From Puccinellia tenuiflora (lineage: Eukaryota; Streptophyta; Magnoliopsida; Poales; Poaceae): a stretch of DNA of 64,000 nt. The notes beneath the pieces are model-generated. The model ran no database searches. It was not told the DNA's origin and saw only the letters and a list, made by a program, of their open reading frames with translations. The stretch is from assembly GCA_012064385.1 (NCBI GenBank), contig QRDG01001997.1:1-64000 (forward strand), given 5' to 3'. Each line of letters begins with the position of its first letter. The stretch's first letter is position 1. Below, piece by piece: positions 10,786-21,830 of this stretch. Position numbers and translations under genes: made by a program.

Positions 10786-11240
10786 TTGTTTTTTTCTCTC
10801 TTATTTTTTCTTTTTATGTTTTCTGTTTATTTTCTTTCTTATGTTTTTCTGTTTATTTTTTCTCTCTTATTTTTTCTATCTATTTGTTTGAGATTAGAGG
10901 TGAATTCATTTAATTAAATTTTTTGGAATTTGAACTTAATTAAGTCATTAAACTTATAAATTTAATATCTTTTCATATGTTTATCAGAAAAAATGCAATT
11001 AAAATCTCAAATTGTTGATAAAAATGTAATCTATCTATTTATATAATTTATATATATTCATTGAAGTCCGAAGGAGGCGGGCCGTCCCCCTCGTACCTGG
11101 CGAGACCCATATTTTGCATACATATGCATGATATCACACACATCTCCGGAAGTTGATACTTTAGGTCGCAAGTTTCAAAAGCAAGTAGTAACCTAAACTA
11201 CGATCACAGACAAGAGAACTGCAATGGCGATCACAGACTC
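10786..11240. other. T-rich spacer in CACTA-1
   Basis: Low-complexity T-rich DNA and AT-rich DNA downstream of the small accessory ORF. No gene seen. Confidence 0.4.
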
Positions 11241-11245
11241 TGAAA

Positions 11246-11628
11246 CTAACTTCGACTGGTTCCTGAGCCGCGGGGTGCTGAGCCGCCGGCACTGCGCATC
11301 CAAAGAGAAGGAACCCTCACAGGGTCATAGCTCACGTGAGAAGAAACCCTCTGAAGAAACGACCACCTACTGTCATACTGCCTATCCAATAGATACATGT
11401 AGCGACGGACGTGCTCATCCTCCTCCCTGATACGGCGACGTACCACCTCCTCGCGGGCCGGCTCCTCTGCACCGAGCGTGGCCCACGTGACTACCACCAC
11501 AGAAGATCCGGGTCGACGATGTCACCCGGATTCCTCACCAAGCTACGCGTCCCGGAAGGTAGCACCTCCCAGTGCCAGCCCGGTGGAGCCCAGTCCCGCA
11601 CATCGCCCCTCTGGTCCAGCATGGACAT
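11246..11628 (-). pseudogene. CACTA accessory ORF (copy in CACTA-1)
   Basis: From the ATG at 11628 the minus strand reads MSMLDQRGDVRDWAPPGWHW and ends with RQYDSRWSFLQRV, PVRVPSLWMRSAGG, closely matching the plus-strand frame 58817-59197 in CACTA-2. This copy is broken by a stop after a Trp-Trp pair near 11495 and a frame change, whereas the CACTA-2 copy is broken at codon 6. Comparing the two suggests an intact ancestral protein of about 126 residues, Arg-rich and Trp-rich. I do not recognise the family. It follows a TATA box at 11745-11753. Confidence 0.55.
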
Positions 11629-11744
11629 CGTCGCCGAGAACACCTAAGTCAAAAACGCCTAAGTCAAAATTTTGTTACAATGGAAGAGTGATGAGGTTGC
11701 AGATATGAGTTTAGATCTGATATGGCAATGGCGGCCAAACCTAC

Positions 11745-11753
11745 ATATATATA
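11745..11753 (-). promoter_or_regulatory. TATA box of the CACTA-1 accessory ORF
   Basis: On the minus strand CACTATATATATGTAGGTTT matches the block before the CACTA-2 ORF at 59519-59526. It lies about 120 bases before the accessory start codon. Confidence 0.55.
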
Positions 11754-11791
11754 GTGAGAAATTGGGGGAAGACGAAGGCAGGAAGCGGTGG

Positions 11792-12062
11792 AAGAAGCAC
11801 ACGGATCGTGTGTTTCCTTCGAGCACTTATGAGCCGTTGGATTGGAAGCACACGGATCGTGTGTTTCCTTCGAGCGCTTGTGAGCCGTTGGATCGGAAGC
11901 ACACTGATCGTGTGTTTCTTTAGAGCGCTTGTGAGCCATTGGATCAGAACCACACGGATCATGTGTTTCCTTCGAGCCCTTGTGAGCCGTTGGATCAGAA
12001 GCACACGGATCATGTGTTTCTTTATAGCGCTTGTGAGCCATTGGATCAAAAGCACACGGATA
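11792..12062. repeat. Tandem array of about 47-bp units
   Basis: Six units share AGCACACGGATCGTGTGTTTC followed by TTCGAGCGCTTGTGAGCCGTTGGATC. Each contains the small palindrome CACACGATC/GATCGTGTG. The same motif makes the 182-bp array of CACTA-2 and lies in the same relative place, between tnp2 and the accessory ORF. Confidence 0.8.
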
Positions 12063-12353
12063 TAAATATCCAACCGGAGGGAGTCACTCGGAGAGGCATG
12101 TCTATAAGAGAGGCAGGAGTACACTTCACAGCCATCAACTGTGATGATATGTAACATTTTTGGGAACTAGCGGCAAGGGCTTCTTTGATAATCTGGTATA
12201 ATCACCAACACTTGTTGGGATGGTTGCAGATCATCAGAGAAGTCTTGCAGCTGCTTGGATCGAATGCCCGTTTAAAATGGGTAGGCTTCTCACCAGTTTT
12301 TGTTCTATCTAGGAATCCTTCAGTTCATCGACCGAATACTAATCATTCGGATT

Positions 12354-12423
12354 CCCGTCATACAGCCCAACGGTGCATTTGATATGCAGGCACTCACGAG
12401 CCACCGTTAGGCTGTATGACGGG
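12354..12423. repeat. Conserved hairpin after tnp2 (CACTA-1 copy)
   Basis: CCCGTCATACAGCC at 12354-12367 pairs perfectly with GGCTGTATGACGGG at 12410-12423, and the inner CAACGGTG / CACCGTTA extend the stem to about 22 pairs with one mismatch. The loop includes CATTTGATATGCAGGCACTC. CACTA-2 has the same structure at 57649-57719 with paired base changes. Confidence 0.8.
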
Positions 12424-12486
12424 GAAACCATGTGCATTTGATAAAATGTTTAATACATTAATTATTACACATCACCAACAACATCC

Positions 12487-15400
12487 CTATCTAGTGTTCA
12501 CTTGTTTCTTCGTGTGTGTCCCTTTCTTCTGATTGCGCCGTAGCCATGGACAATCTTTATCATTTAACACGATGCTTGGGTCAGTTTTCACTTTGAAGGG
12601 CGGAATTTCATTAAACTTATTGTAATCTTCTGACATGTCTATCTTGTCCTCCACTCCCACGATGTTTCTTTTCCCTGAAAGAACTATGTGGCGTTTTGGC
12701 TGATCGCATGATGTATCGGCTCGCTTATCTTTTATTTTTTCGGTCTGGAAGACATGTCCTTCATATAGAAAACCTGAGCCACATCATTGGCTAGGACGAA
12801 TGACTCGGTGTGGTACCCAAGATTGTTGAGATCCACTGTAGTCATTCCATACCGCCGGTCCATCTCTACCCCGCCTGCCAGGTTGACCCATTTGCACTGA
12901 AACAAAGGGATCTTAAAAGAAGGTCCATAGTCAAGTTCCCATATCTGCTGTATGCAACCATAATATGTGTCCTTTGTCCCATCGTTGTTTGTTGCATTAA
13001 AGCGGACACCACTGTTTTGGTTAGTGCTCTTTTTGTCTTGGTTTTCCGTATAAAATGTATTCCCATTTATCTCGTACCCTTGGAAAGTCAATATAGTCGA
13101 AGATGGTGACTTGACCAACAAGTATAGCTCATCTCCAACAGTGGTGTTATTAATGAGATGTGTACGCAACCAACTACTGAAAGTTTCCACGTGCTTTCCT
13201 TTAATCCAGAAGTTAGTCTGTTCCGGGTATTCGGAGCGTAAATATCCATGTGTTTCACGATATACGGAGCCACCAATCTGGAATTTTGTAGAACTGTGTA
13301 GTGTGCTTGAGTGAAAGAATGCCCGTCCATACTTCTTGTTGCTTTCTTTCCTAGCGTACCTTTTCCACGCAGTCTCCCCTCATGGCGCGATTGAGTAACA
13401 CCGATAGGCTTAATATCAGGAATAAAGTCAACACAAAACTCAATGACCTCCTCTGTTCCATAGCCCTTGGACGTGCTTCCTTCTGGCCTAGCACGGTTAT
13501 GAACGTATTTCTTTAAGACTCCCATGAACCTCTCAAAGGGGAACATGTTGTGTAGAAATACAGTACCGAGAACGTTAATCTCTTCGACTAGGTGAACTAT
13601 GAGGTGCGTCATAATATTGAAGAAGGATGGTGGGAACACCAACTCGAAGCTGACAATACATTGGACCACATCCTTCTGTAAACCTGGTAGAGTTAATGGA
13701 TTGATCACCTTNTACACAATGCACCCAGAGGCACAAAGCTCTGGGAACACAATGCACCCAAGAGTAACAAGCTTCTCAACGTCGATCCTCACGTATCACC
13801 GTAGGGAGAGCAACCCGATGCAACTAATGCAAGAGGCAAGAACACACGGAGTGGTCAAGTCCTTCACTCCCAAATTCCAACCAAGCAACAAATGCTTTGG
13901 GGGGAATAAGAGAGGAAGAACAAAGGGGATGAACACAAAGCAACCCCAAATCTAGATCCACAAGGTTCCCCTCACTTAGAGGAGAATTTGATTGGTGGAA
14001 TGGTAGATCTAGATCTCCTCTCTTGTTTCCCTAAAGATGGGCAAGAATCATTGGAGGGAAGTGGAGGAATCAAGCTCTCAAAGATTTGCAACAATGGAGG
14101 AGAGAGAGAGCAAAAGGGTGGCCAAAGAGTTAACCACCTATTGGGGAAGAAGGCCCCTTAAATAGGTGGCCCAAAAATCTGGCCGTTGGGGCGCAGATTC
14201 CCGCAGGACCGGTAGTACCGGCCCAAAGGGCGGTACTACCGCCCTACACGAATCAGCGCACCAACGGTCATTTGCAAAGACCCGCAGGGCCGGAAGTACG
14301 CAGCGGCGCCCGGTACTTCCGGTCGCCCGGTAGTACCGGGGCTACTTCCGGCCAAAAACCGGGAGACTCCAAGACATCCAGAACCTAAAACATAAGCGGA
14401 AGTGCCTCCGGAAATTTCCACCGGAAGTAGAGAGCGGAAGTACCGCCACGGTCACCGGTACTTCCGGTGGCCCGGTACTTCCGGTTCTACTTCCGGTCCA
14501 AATTTCGGGGAACTCAAGGTTCCAGTACCTGGGAAAAATAAGCGGCAGTGGGACCGGAACTGGGCACCGGAAGTGCCCAGCGGTAGTACCGGTCCTGGGA
14601 CCGGTACTTCTGGCCAGCAGAGAAAACTGGCAAACCCTGAAACTGAATAACTTTTGCGTGGCAACTCCAACACCGAAAATATTGAAACAAGCCAAGGAGA
14701 TTGTGCAAAGGGATGGGAATGGTGAGACCTTTCCAAGCGGACGAACCGGCAAAATCTCCAACACCGAAAACGCACAAGCTTTTCATCAAGACTCCGTTTT
14801 CTATGATCTTGGCTTGTTTCGAAGATAATCACAAGCCCTACAAGATCATGCATATACACATCATAGTCTATCATGTGAGGAGGAAAACATAAGGAGAGAG
14901 TTTGACCTCTCGTAGAAGAGACAAACCGGTAAAACCTCCGACATCAAAACGCAAGAAGATATTCATGAGATCCGTTTTTGATGAACTAGAGCTTGGTATG
15001 GAGATGAACACAAGCTCTAAATTCTCACATGGATAAAAGCCAAATAAGAACCAATAGAGATGATTGCATGGATGCAAAGGTTTGAGCTCTCCACGAACGA
15101 TACGATCAAGATACTCGGTCCTTGGATGAGCACTGGCATCATAATGAACTTCCGCTTCATGCACAACCAAGGAGGAAGGTTATAGATACATAGAGTCACT
15201 GGCCAGGTGCTATGACTGGAGCTCTGCTCTCCAAAAGGATTAAAGCCATCTGTACTTAGACCAAATCTTAAGTCCTCGCGTCATCTGCAAATGTCTTGAA
15301 CTCTTTGTCGATTTTTCTCCACTGCGACCCGTCAGCGGGGTGTCTCAGCATCACGTCTTTCTTACGGTCTTCTTTGTGCCATCGCAACAACTTGGCATGC

Positions 15401-16283
15401 TCTTTGTTTTGAAACAAACATTTCAACCGTGGTATTATAGGAGCATACCACATCACCTTGACAGGAACCCTCTTCCTGGGGCGCGGCTCGCCCTCAACAT
15501 CACCAGGGTCATCTCGCCTGATCTTATACCGCAATGCACCGCATATCGGGCATGCATTCAAATTCTCGTACTTCTCACCGCGGTAGAGGATGCAGTCATT
15601 GATGCATGCATGTATTTTCTGCACCTCTAATCCTAGAGGGCAGACAACCTTCTTTGCTTCGTACGTACTAGAGGGCAATACATTCTCCCCTGGAATCATC
15701 TTCTTTATTATTTTCAGCAACTTTTCAAAACCCTTGTCAGAAGTACCATTCTCTGCCTTCCATTGCAGCAATTCTAATGTGGTACCCACTTTTCTGGCCA
15801 TCTTCGCAATTTGGGTACAACAATTTGTTGTGATCCTCTAACATTCTCTCCAACTTCAACTTCTCGTTTTCACTTCCGCAGTTAATCTTCGCATCATGAA
15901 TGGCCCGACCTAAATCGTCATCGGGGTCATCAAAAATGAGCTCTTCTGCGTCTTCGTCTCCCCCCATTGTCATATCATCGTGTTCAGTGAACATAGGATA
16001 GTTGTCGTTATCCTCTTCTTCTTCGTTGTCTTCCATTATAACCCCTATTTCTCCGTGCTTTGTCCAACAATTATAGCCGGGCATGAAACCGTTCTCTAAC
16101 AGGTGGGCGGTGAATGGTTCTTGAGGTAGAGTAATCCTTCATATTCTTACAGGAACTACATGGACAACACATGAAACCATTCGACCGCTCGCTTGCCTCA
16201 GCCACGTGGAGAAAATTATGCATGCCATTAATAAACTCGGGACAACGTCGGTCACCGTACATCCATTGTCGGTTCATCTGCAT
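12487..16283 (-). pseudogene. CACTA-1 tnp2 transposase, broken
   Basis: Reading leftwards: a Transpos_assoc N-terminus (QWMYGDRRCPEF, CCPCSSCKN), an acidic linker, the first part of the Transposase_21/tnp2 domain (YAPIIPRLKCLF, STWPVTLCIYNLPPW), then a gap, then a DUF4218-type segment (FPPSFFNIMTHL, FLHNMFPFERFMGVLKKY) and a DUF4216-type segment (WELDYGPSFKIPLF, YGMTTVDLNNL). The protein would cut and join CACTA ends. Foreign DNA (13713-15118) replaces the middle, where about 0.9 kb of the CACTA-2 gene has no counterpart. Single-base frame changes are visible near 16080, 15805, 15263 and 13240. The C-terminal frame runs to a stop at 12487-12489. Confidence 0.85.
13713..15118. mobile_element. 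Foreign repetitive DNA replacing the middle of tnp2
   Basis: The tnp2 reading frame stops matching at both edges, and a single undetermined base (N) sits at 13712, the left edge. The block has sections around CCGGTAGTACCGG and GGAAGTACCG repeats (14180-14640). Its right part (about 15030-15118) is nearly the same as 20140-20232. I infer a dispersed retrotransposon fragment but cannot name the family. No LTR pair or target duplication is visible. Confidence 0.6.
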
Positions 16284-16441
16284 TATATAAGTATATCAAT
16301 AACCGTTAATTACACTACTTCATAAATAGATGAGTGACAAAATTAATTAATATTCAAGTTCATCACATTAAAAGCAAATTAGAGTACTGACCAAATGTAA
16401 TACATAGTTCTCATAAAACATACACTCAAACTAACATACAA

Positions 16442-16900
16442 CTATCTAAAAAAATTAAAACCAACAAAAAATGCGATGAAAATCGCAACTAAGGTAACTA
16501 CTGAACCAACAGCATAATGATACCAAGCCTCTTGATTAATGGCATATTTTCTAATCTTTTTAATCTTCAAGCACATTGCATCCATCTTGATCTGGTGATC
16601 ATCGACGACGTCGGCAAACTTCAAGTCCAATTTCATCTTCTCTTCTAGGCATTGCAGACGAAGATCTTCACTTCTTTTCAATTTTTCTTTCAAATCATTA
16701 TTTTCTTTCTCAAATAAATTGAGCATCTCGACAAGAGGGTCGGTTGTAATTTCTGGTTCAACTACCTCCTAGATAAAATATCTATGTCAAGTTGGTCGGC
16801 ATAATTGTCACATGACAAAATGAAACAAATAGTTATAAAAGTATACCACATCCGAATCATAGACCGGACGAGGGCCGACGGGGACGGATATCAAAACCAT
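16442..16900 (-). CDS. CACTA-1 accessory gene: coiled-coil protein with C-terminal membrane segment
   Basis: Two exons on the minus strand, 16900-16847 and 16768-16442, join in phase to give a 126-residue protein. It begins MVLISVPVGPRPVYDSDV, continues EVVEPEITTDPLVEML, then has a charged heptad-like region (roughly residues 35-95) and ends with YHYAVGSVVTLVAIFIAFFV, one clear hydrophobic helix of about 20 residues before a short FNFFR tail. That layout suggests a tail-anchored membrane protein. It lies between the 5' end of the element and tnp2, the place where CACTA-2 has an exonuclease gene. Similar ORFs are, to my knowledge, common in grass CACTA elements and have no assigned function. 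The frame is intact. Confidence 0.65.
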
Positions 16901-17392
16901 GGCACTATACATAAAAAAAAATCATACAAGTAAGAAATTATAAAGTAAAACTATGCATCTATCACATAAAACTAAGTTTTTTTATAAAACATAAAAACAA
17001 GTAGGCTCACCGAGGTGGTGCCGGCTAGGGACGACGCTGGCGATCGACGGCGGTGAGGACGGGAAGATACTAAAACCAACAAAGCATACTTTAATTTGAG
17101 CTCAAATTGCATATAAAACGAATGAAATCACTAACCTTAGAAATTTCATCAAACACCTTGCTAGCACTAAAAAAGTGAAACGAGCTAAACTATAGGAAAT
17201 GAGCTAAATTAGGAACGCCGGAAGAAAGGATCATGTTGCTAACCCTTGGATAGATCGTTGCAGCCAATCTTAACAAAATGGTGCAGAAAATGGAGATTTC
17301 TTTGGAGTGTGAGAGGAGAGAAATTTTTAGAAATGTGTTGGAGATGGAGAGCTGGAATGGCTCGGGTTGAAGAAATAGGAGCTGGCAACCTT
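16901..17392 (-). other. 5' leader region of CACTA-1 transcripts
   Basis: Upstream of the accessory gene on the minus strand, with a pyrimidine-rich leader-like stretch (minus: CTCTCCATCTCCAACACATT near 17330-17355). No further gene. Confidence 0.4.
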
Positions 17393-17638
17393 TAGTACTG
17401 GTTCGTGATACGAACCGGTACTAAAGGTGCAGCTTCGGCCCCGCGGCGCAGCAATTTTGGCGCGAAACCCTTTAGTACCGGTTCGTTATACGAACCGGTA
17501 CTAAAGGTCCAGCACAAACCGGTACTAGAGATTCCCGGCGCACTGGGCTCTGGAGCCGGTACTAGTGCTAGCTTTAGTACCGGTTTGTAACCAAACCGGT
17601 ACTAAGGGTAACATCCTTTGGCTATTTTTCCACTAGTG
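17393..17638. repeat. CACTA-1 terminal and subterminal repeats, right end
   Basis: Repeated CCTTTAGTACCGGTTCGT and inverse ACGAACCGGTACTAAAGG pairs, then CACTAGTG at 17631-17638. This is the 5' end with respect to the minus-strand genes. Confidence 0.8.
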
Positions 17639-17859
17639 TTGAATGAAATGTACATTGTATCGATCTATAGAAATAATTATATGCGAGGTCTCGTACCTGC
17701 CGGCGTCGTTCGCCTTGGCTTGTAGTATCTTGGTTGGATTATGCTTCGAGGGTCCAAGTTGGATTTTAAGGTATATTTTCCATTAGTGACGTGTTTGTGT
17801 CGTCTAATATTGGTACCTCGTGTGGCATATTATTTGGTGGGTGATGAAAGTGGCTCATC

Positions 17860-18385
17860 ACCATCATGAGACGTTGTTATATCTGGTGAGTGAAGGCAAT
17901 AGGCATGGGTAGTTGCTGGCCTTCCTGGTATTTGCTTCCCTATCCTTAGATAGCTGATCAAAAGGATCAACTATGGACAAAGCATTCACTCCAAAAAAAG
18001 AAGAATTGACAAAACATGTATTTGTACAAGTATCGATTGGCAATGGCTCCTGAATTCGTCGCAAATGAAGATATTAGCAAACAGCATCAAGTGAAAGAAA
18101 ACCCGCGAGATCCGCGGGCCACCCCTCCTCTTGTGGCGTCCGCATCGGCTACACCAAATATTCATAGATCCTCTTCACGACAACGAACGCTGAGCTTGAA
18201 TTTACTTTATTTTTATTTCTTTTTGGAAACAGTAGAAAGGAGGACGCTAGAAAGTTGCCTAACGGCTCCGTGTGGTCGCATATCAAAGTTAGCTGCGTTA
18301 GAAAGTACGATGATGACGCCACTTGCCGATGTGGATGAAGCTCCTAAAGAAAACATTATGAGTAAAACCTAAGAAATCTTCGTCA
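17860..18385 (+). repeat. Duplicated module G, copy 1
   Basis: The stretch from GTTGTTATATCTGGTGA through GGCATGGGTAG, GAAGATA, GCATCAAGTGAAAGAAAA and ACACCAAATATT to TAGATCCTCTTCA recurs at 22430-22710 with substitutions and indels. A frame from 18043 (MAPEFVANEDISK) is open in copy 1, but the matching start in copy 2 soon hits a stop, so coding is doubtful. Confidence 0.6.
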
Positions 18386-18399
18386 AATCGGAATACACG

Positions 18400-19309
18400 G
18401 CTCTTAGGCTTGGATTAGGAGCGTGACACTCCTTCTGCTGGCATTGCCGAAATGGAGGCGAGCGGGGAGTTGGTGGTTTCTCCGCCGGGAAGGTCGGCGT
18501 TCTCCTCGGCCTCCCGTCGCGGTCGGTGGCGAAAGGTGGGGGGAGCCCGGCTCTTCTTTAGCATGTAGATAGTAGGTTCCTTTTATCCGTAGGTTCCACG
18601 GCGGTGGTATGGCGAGGGTGCCGCCGTCGTTATGGAATAAAGGTGCAGGAGCTCTTTCCCTCCCTCGGCGTCATTTCTCGGAGCGAACCCGGCGAGTTCC
18701 TGCCTATTTGTATCCGTGTGGTGGCATTGAGGCGGTGGCGGCATCACTGCTTTGGAGTTTTTGTCTTCCGGCTCCATCCCCGTTTCAGCGGCGTCTGCTC
18801 CAGCGCCGACGAGGAGCTCGTGAAGATCGTGCAGGAGCGTCGGGATGGCGGCGTCCATCCCCGGATCTGTTCATCCTTCAGCTGCTCCGTTCTGCAAGTG
18901 GGCTGATGCGGGCCCAGTTGCTGGTTCCGGCCAGCTTCACTGGCCCGACTGCCGGAGAGAACCGGGGCGTGTCCCCCGCCGAAGTCCTCCTCGACTCCTT
19001 CAGATCCCGGCGGCTGCGTCGGGTGACTGCTGCGGCGACTCCAACGAGGTGCTATCCTCTACAGGTTCTCTCCGACGACATAGCTGCGGCCGACGGATGT
19101 CTCGTCCCTCTTTCCAGCGAGATGGAGACGTCGGCGACGGCGGTGGCTGATCTTCTTCCTCTCAGAAGATCCCGAGGACTCGTTTGTATTTTGCTTTTCT
19201 GTAGGTTCTTTCTGTTATTTGCAGACAGCTGGTCCAGATCTGGATTGTTCCTGTAATTTCTGTTTTCCTTTCTTAATATAATCCAGATATTTAGTTCAAA
19301 AAAAAATTG
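18400..19309 (+). mobile_element. Non-LTR retroposed insert with A-tail
   Basis: A GC-rich 0.9-kb block ends in an A-run at 19301-19309. It is flanked by an imperfect target duplication: ATCGGAATACACGG on the left (about 18386-18399) and ATTGGAATACATGG on the right (about 19308-19321). The trailer (GTCCAGATCTGGATTGTTCC ... TTTCTTAATATAATCCAG) resembles grass LINE 3' ends. Overlapping Arg/Ser-rich frames are open but show no domain. It could be a truncated LINE or a retroposed transcript. Confidence 0.6.
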
Positions 19310-19404
19310 GAATACATGGGGCGTTTCAGGGATGAGAGACAAACATACGAGAGGAACAAACGAGGCACGATGCAGACCAGTTGAACAATCCGAACATGAT
19401 ATAA

Positions 19405-19800
19405 TAACGGGAAAGTATCTGTGGAGAATAAAAGGGAAGTAAATATAATTAATTAATGGTGATTGATGCGTGACATTAAATAGGACATTCGTTTATTTAG
19501 GGTTGCCTCCACGTCATCGATCCGCAGTAGGTGGCACACCATGAATCTCAGCCCTACATCGCGCTCCGATGATCCATCATCATCATATCGGAAAAAAAAT
19601 TAGACAAGAGAGGGCCTTTTCCCAGAAAGAAGAAGAGAATGAAAACGACGTGGGAAAATGACGGCAACGAAATTTCAAGCGCGGGCCGGGCAGGGAGAGA
19701 CGAAAATATTGGCGGTCATGCAGTTTCGAATCCACAAATCCTTGACCGAGTACTGCCTGCCTATAAATACGAACGGCGGTATGACCTACCGCGTGCGGGG
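19405..19800 (+). repeat. Promoter-like module P, copy 1
   Basis: Shares AATTAATGGTGATTG, ATTAAATAGGACATTC, CCACGTCATCGAT, GAGAGGGCC, GACGAAAATATTGGCG and a terminal CCTATAAATACGA TATA box with copies at 23010-23290 and 23765-24125, and a related end near 22370. Any exon it drove is not identifiable here. Confidence 0.65.
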
Positions 19801-19947
19801 TGTGCGTGCGACTTAGACTATACCACAAGTAGTTGTGCTCCCGTCCGTACGTTCTTCTTCTTCTTCTAGAAAACGAGGACTCACACAATGACATTTTGGA
19901 GTCGGTGTCTTACTGTTGCACTGAATCCACGCTATTCATTTCGTTGA

Positions 19948-20690
19948 TCAAATAGTTAGACCAGTAAAGCCAAAGCGTGTACTACCAGTTTGCATCTTAT
20001 CCCACTGACGCTCGTCTTTGTGATGGTGCACCTTTGACGTCGTCATCTCCTCACTGACGCTCTCGACGTTCATCCTCCTCGCGGTTTTTGTTGAACTTGG
20101 CCTTGTCATGACAAGTACGACAAGCACCAAGACCACACCACGATAAGAGCCAAATAAGAACCAATAAAGATGATGCCAAAGATGCAAAGGTTTGAGCTCT
20201 CCACGAACGATACGAACAAGATACTTGGTCGAGAGCCCCTCTTGATAGTATGGTTATCTATCCTATAATCCGGTCTCTCAACTAACATCATGAGACCGGT
20301 AAAATAGAAAACCTATCAAGATCATACCTTTGCCTTGCACATAATCCACTTGAGCTAGATGATGACGATTTTTGTCTTCTCAAGTTGGACCACCTTTCTT
20401 GATTGCGCTCCGCTTGGTGAAGACTCGCTAATAGCTCCCCCATACACCAATATGGGAGAGGCACTCTTGGGCATATCTTGACTTGGACTTGAGTGTTGAT
20501 CAACACACACTTAGCCTTGATCAACAAATACTCTTGTTCCCTTAACCTTGACTCCAACAAATGGAGATCAAGCTAAGCATATGGACACACCAACAAGTAG
20601 CTTAATACAAATATTAGTCCATAGAGATTGTCATTAATTAACAAAACCACACATGGGGGCAACCATGCACTTTCACATATGTCTTTACTT
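19948..20690 (-). mobile_element. Retrotransposon relic (gag-like segment and flank)
   Basis: The 20140-20232 part matches 15030-15118 almost base for base. The minus strand around 19950-20190 reads a short basic, Ser/Thr-rich frame of the kind seen in grass retrotransposon gag regions. No pol domain or LTR pair is visible. The family is not named. Confidence 0.5.
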
Positions 20691-21282
20691 TATATACAAC
20701 ATGTTTGAAGTGCGAGAAATCAATCCAACTAATTGATCATGAGTTTTTGTTATCCAGGATTATGGAAGGAGAGTTCAAACTAACTTAATGACACATAATT
20801 AGTTTATGTTTTAAGCCACCTCGGGTGTTTTTTTACTTGAGTGAATCTTGATGATATTTGATTACTTAAATACACAACTATTCGTGTCGATTAATTTTAG
20901 CTGCTTTAGACAATTAAAATTTACATATTCATAAAAAAATATTAATTTTTTTACAGCTTACCATGGGGGATGGGGGCGATTGCCCCCCCTCCCCCCGCGC
21001 CAAAATGATTCTAACTAAGGAGTGATATATGTTTCTGAATCCGCAATACCTACCTTCATTCGCCACTCTTCACAACACCATCATGAAGTAAACGAAATCC
21101 AATCACATGTTGGATTCAGTTTCTCGGCATTTGGCCAAGATCTATATGATCTCACTGTCTATATCTAAGAAAAAAACAGGGTACATACTCATTAGCTATG
21201 TCAAATGTGAACTCCAGGATTTTTTATTCCAGACGGGGTTTGAATGGACTGTTTTAATGCAACTAGAATAGTGTCTTGCTCC
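20691..21282. other. AT-rich spacer and likely 3' flank of the minus-strand gene
   Basis: No gene. A short C-run (20983-20995) lies within. The part next to 21283 is probably the 3' untranslated region of the membrane-protein gene. Confidence 0.4.
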
Positions 21283-21320
21283 TCACCTTGAGGTTCCGCA
21301 GTGGTCGTCGAAGTACTGCT

Positions 21321-21764
21321 CTAATGAAGTGAAAGATCCCACTTCAGGATCATCCATCCTGCACGTAGTGTGACTCCAGCAATTAGGATCAATGCCAATG
21401 TAGCGGCCGGACGACCAGAAGACCTCTTCATTGCTAACAAAGAAATCAAGAACAGTGCGGTTCCAGTCACAGCTTGCACTCGATACTCCTCTGACACCAA
21501 TTCGGATGTGATAGCAATTGGAACTCCGCCGCCAATAAAAGGCACCGCCCCCCTCACTGCATCGAAAAACATGTCCGTACTGGTGGACAAAACAGTACCC
21601 TGCACTATCAGGCCGGCCATGGCTTTGACGACTGCTAATCCTATTGGAGCCACTAGAGCCCAAAAGGATGGGCTGAGTTCCACGAGAGTGGCAAACACTA
21701 CAAAAGAACTGGTTAATACTCCAATTGTGAAATTGCTAAGAGCCTTGGAAAGCATTGTGGCCAT
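21321..21764 (-). CDS. Small multi-pass membrane protein, unknown function
   Basis: A single-exon 147-residue frame begins MATMLSKALSNFTIGV. Hydrophobic segments lie at about residues 9-30, 32-56, 99-113 and 118-139, the last being PAATLALILIAGVTLRAGWM. Between them is an amphipathic stretch with GAVPFIGGGVPIAIT and LVSEEYRVQ. A TATA box at 21831-21838 on the same strand, about 70 bases upstream, and an undamaged frame amid transposons make a real gene likely. I do not recognise the family; a grass-specific membrane protein is the cautious reading. Localisation cannot be told from sequence. Confidence 0.65.
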   Translation of the reverse strand: MATMLSKALSNFTIGVLTSSFVVFATLVELSPSFWALVAPIGLAVVKAMAGLIVQGTVLSTSTDMFFDAVRGAVPFIGGGVPIAITSELVSEEYRVQAVTGTALFLISLLAMKRSSGRPAATLALILIAGVTLRAGWMILKWDLSLH

Positions 21765-21830
21765 ACTGGATCAACAAATTCTTCTCCTTATTCGCCTCCT
21801 CTGGTGGAAGCAGGGCTGTGCGGTGTACAC

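Larger units (their letters stand above)
4244..17638 (-). mobile_element. CACTA-1: 13.4-kb En/Spm-type element
   Basis: The left end reads CACTAGTAGAGAACAGGG and the right end ends in CACTAGTG (reverse complement CACTAGTGGAAAAATAG), inverted termini of the CACTA type. Both ends carry arrays of the direct and inverted motif TTTAGTACCGGTT. Inside, on the minus strand, are tnp2 (16283 to 12487), a small accessory ORF near 11246-11628 and a second gene (8298 to 4667), the usual order for Triticeae CACTA elements. The flanking triplets are CAA (left) and TTG (right), not a direct 3-bp duplication, so the element may have recombined or its ends may belong to two insertions. tnp2 is interrupted by foreign DNA at 13713-15118. 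Confidence 0.8.

Noticed and set aside
11792..12062. Possible CRISPR-like array of repeats and spacers
   Set aside because: Units are contiguous with no unique spacers, in a plant nuclear transposon.
11741..12157. Repetitive frames encoding MAHKRSKETHDPC-like or FRALVSHWI-like peptides
   Set aside because: They arise from the 47-bp array, which is open in several frames because of unit length. No conservation as protein is visible.
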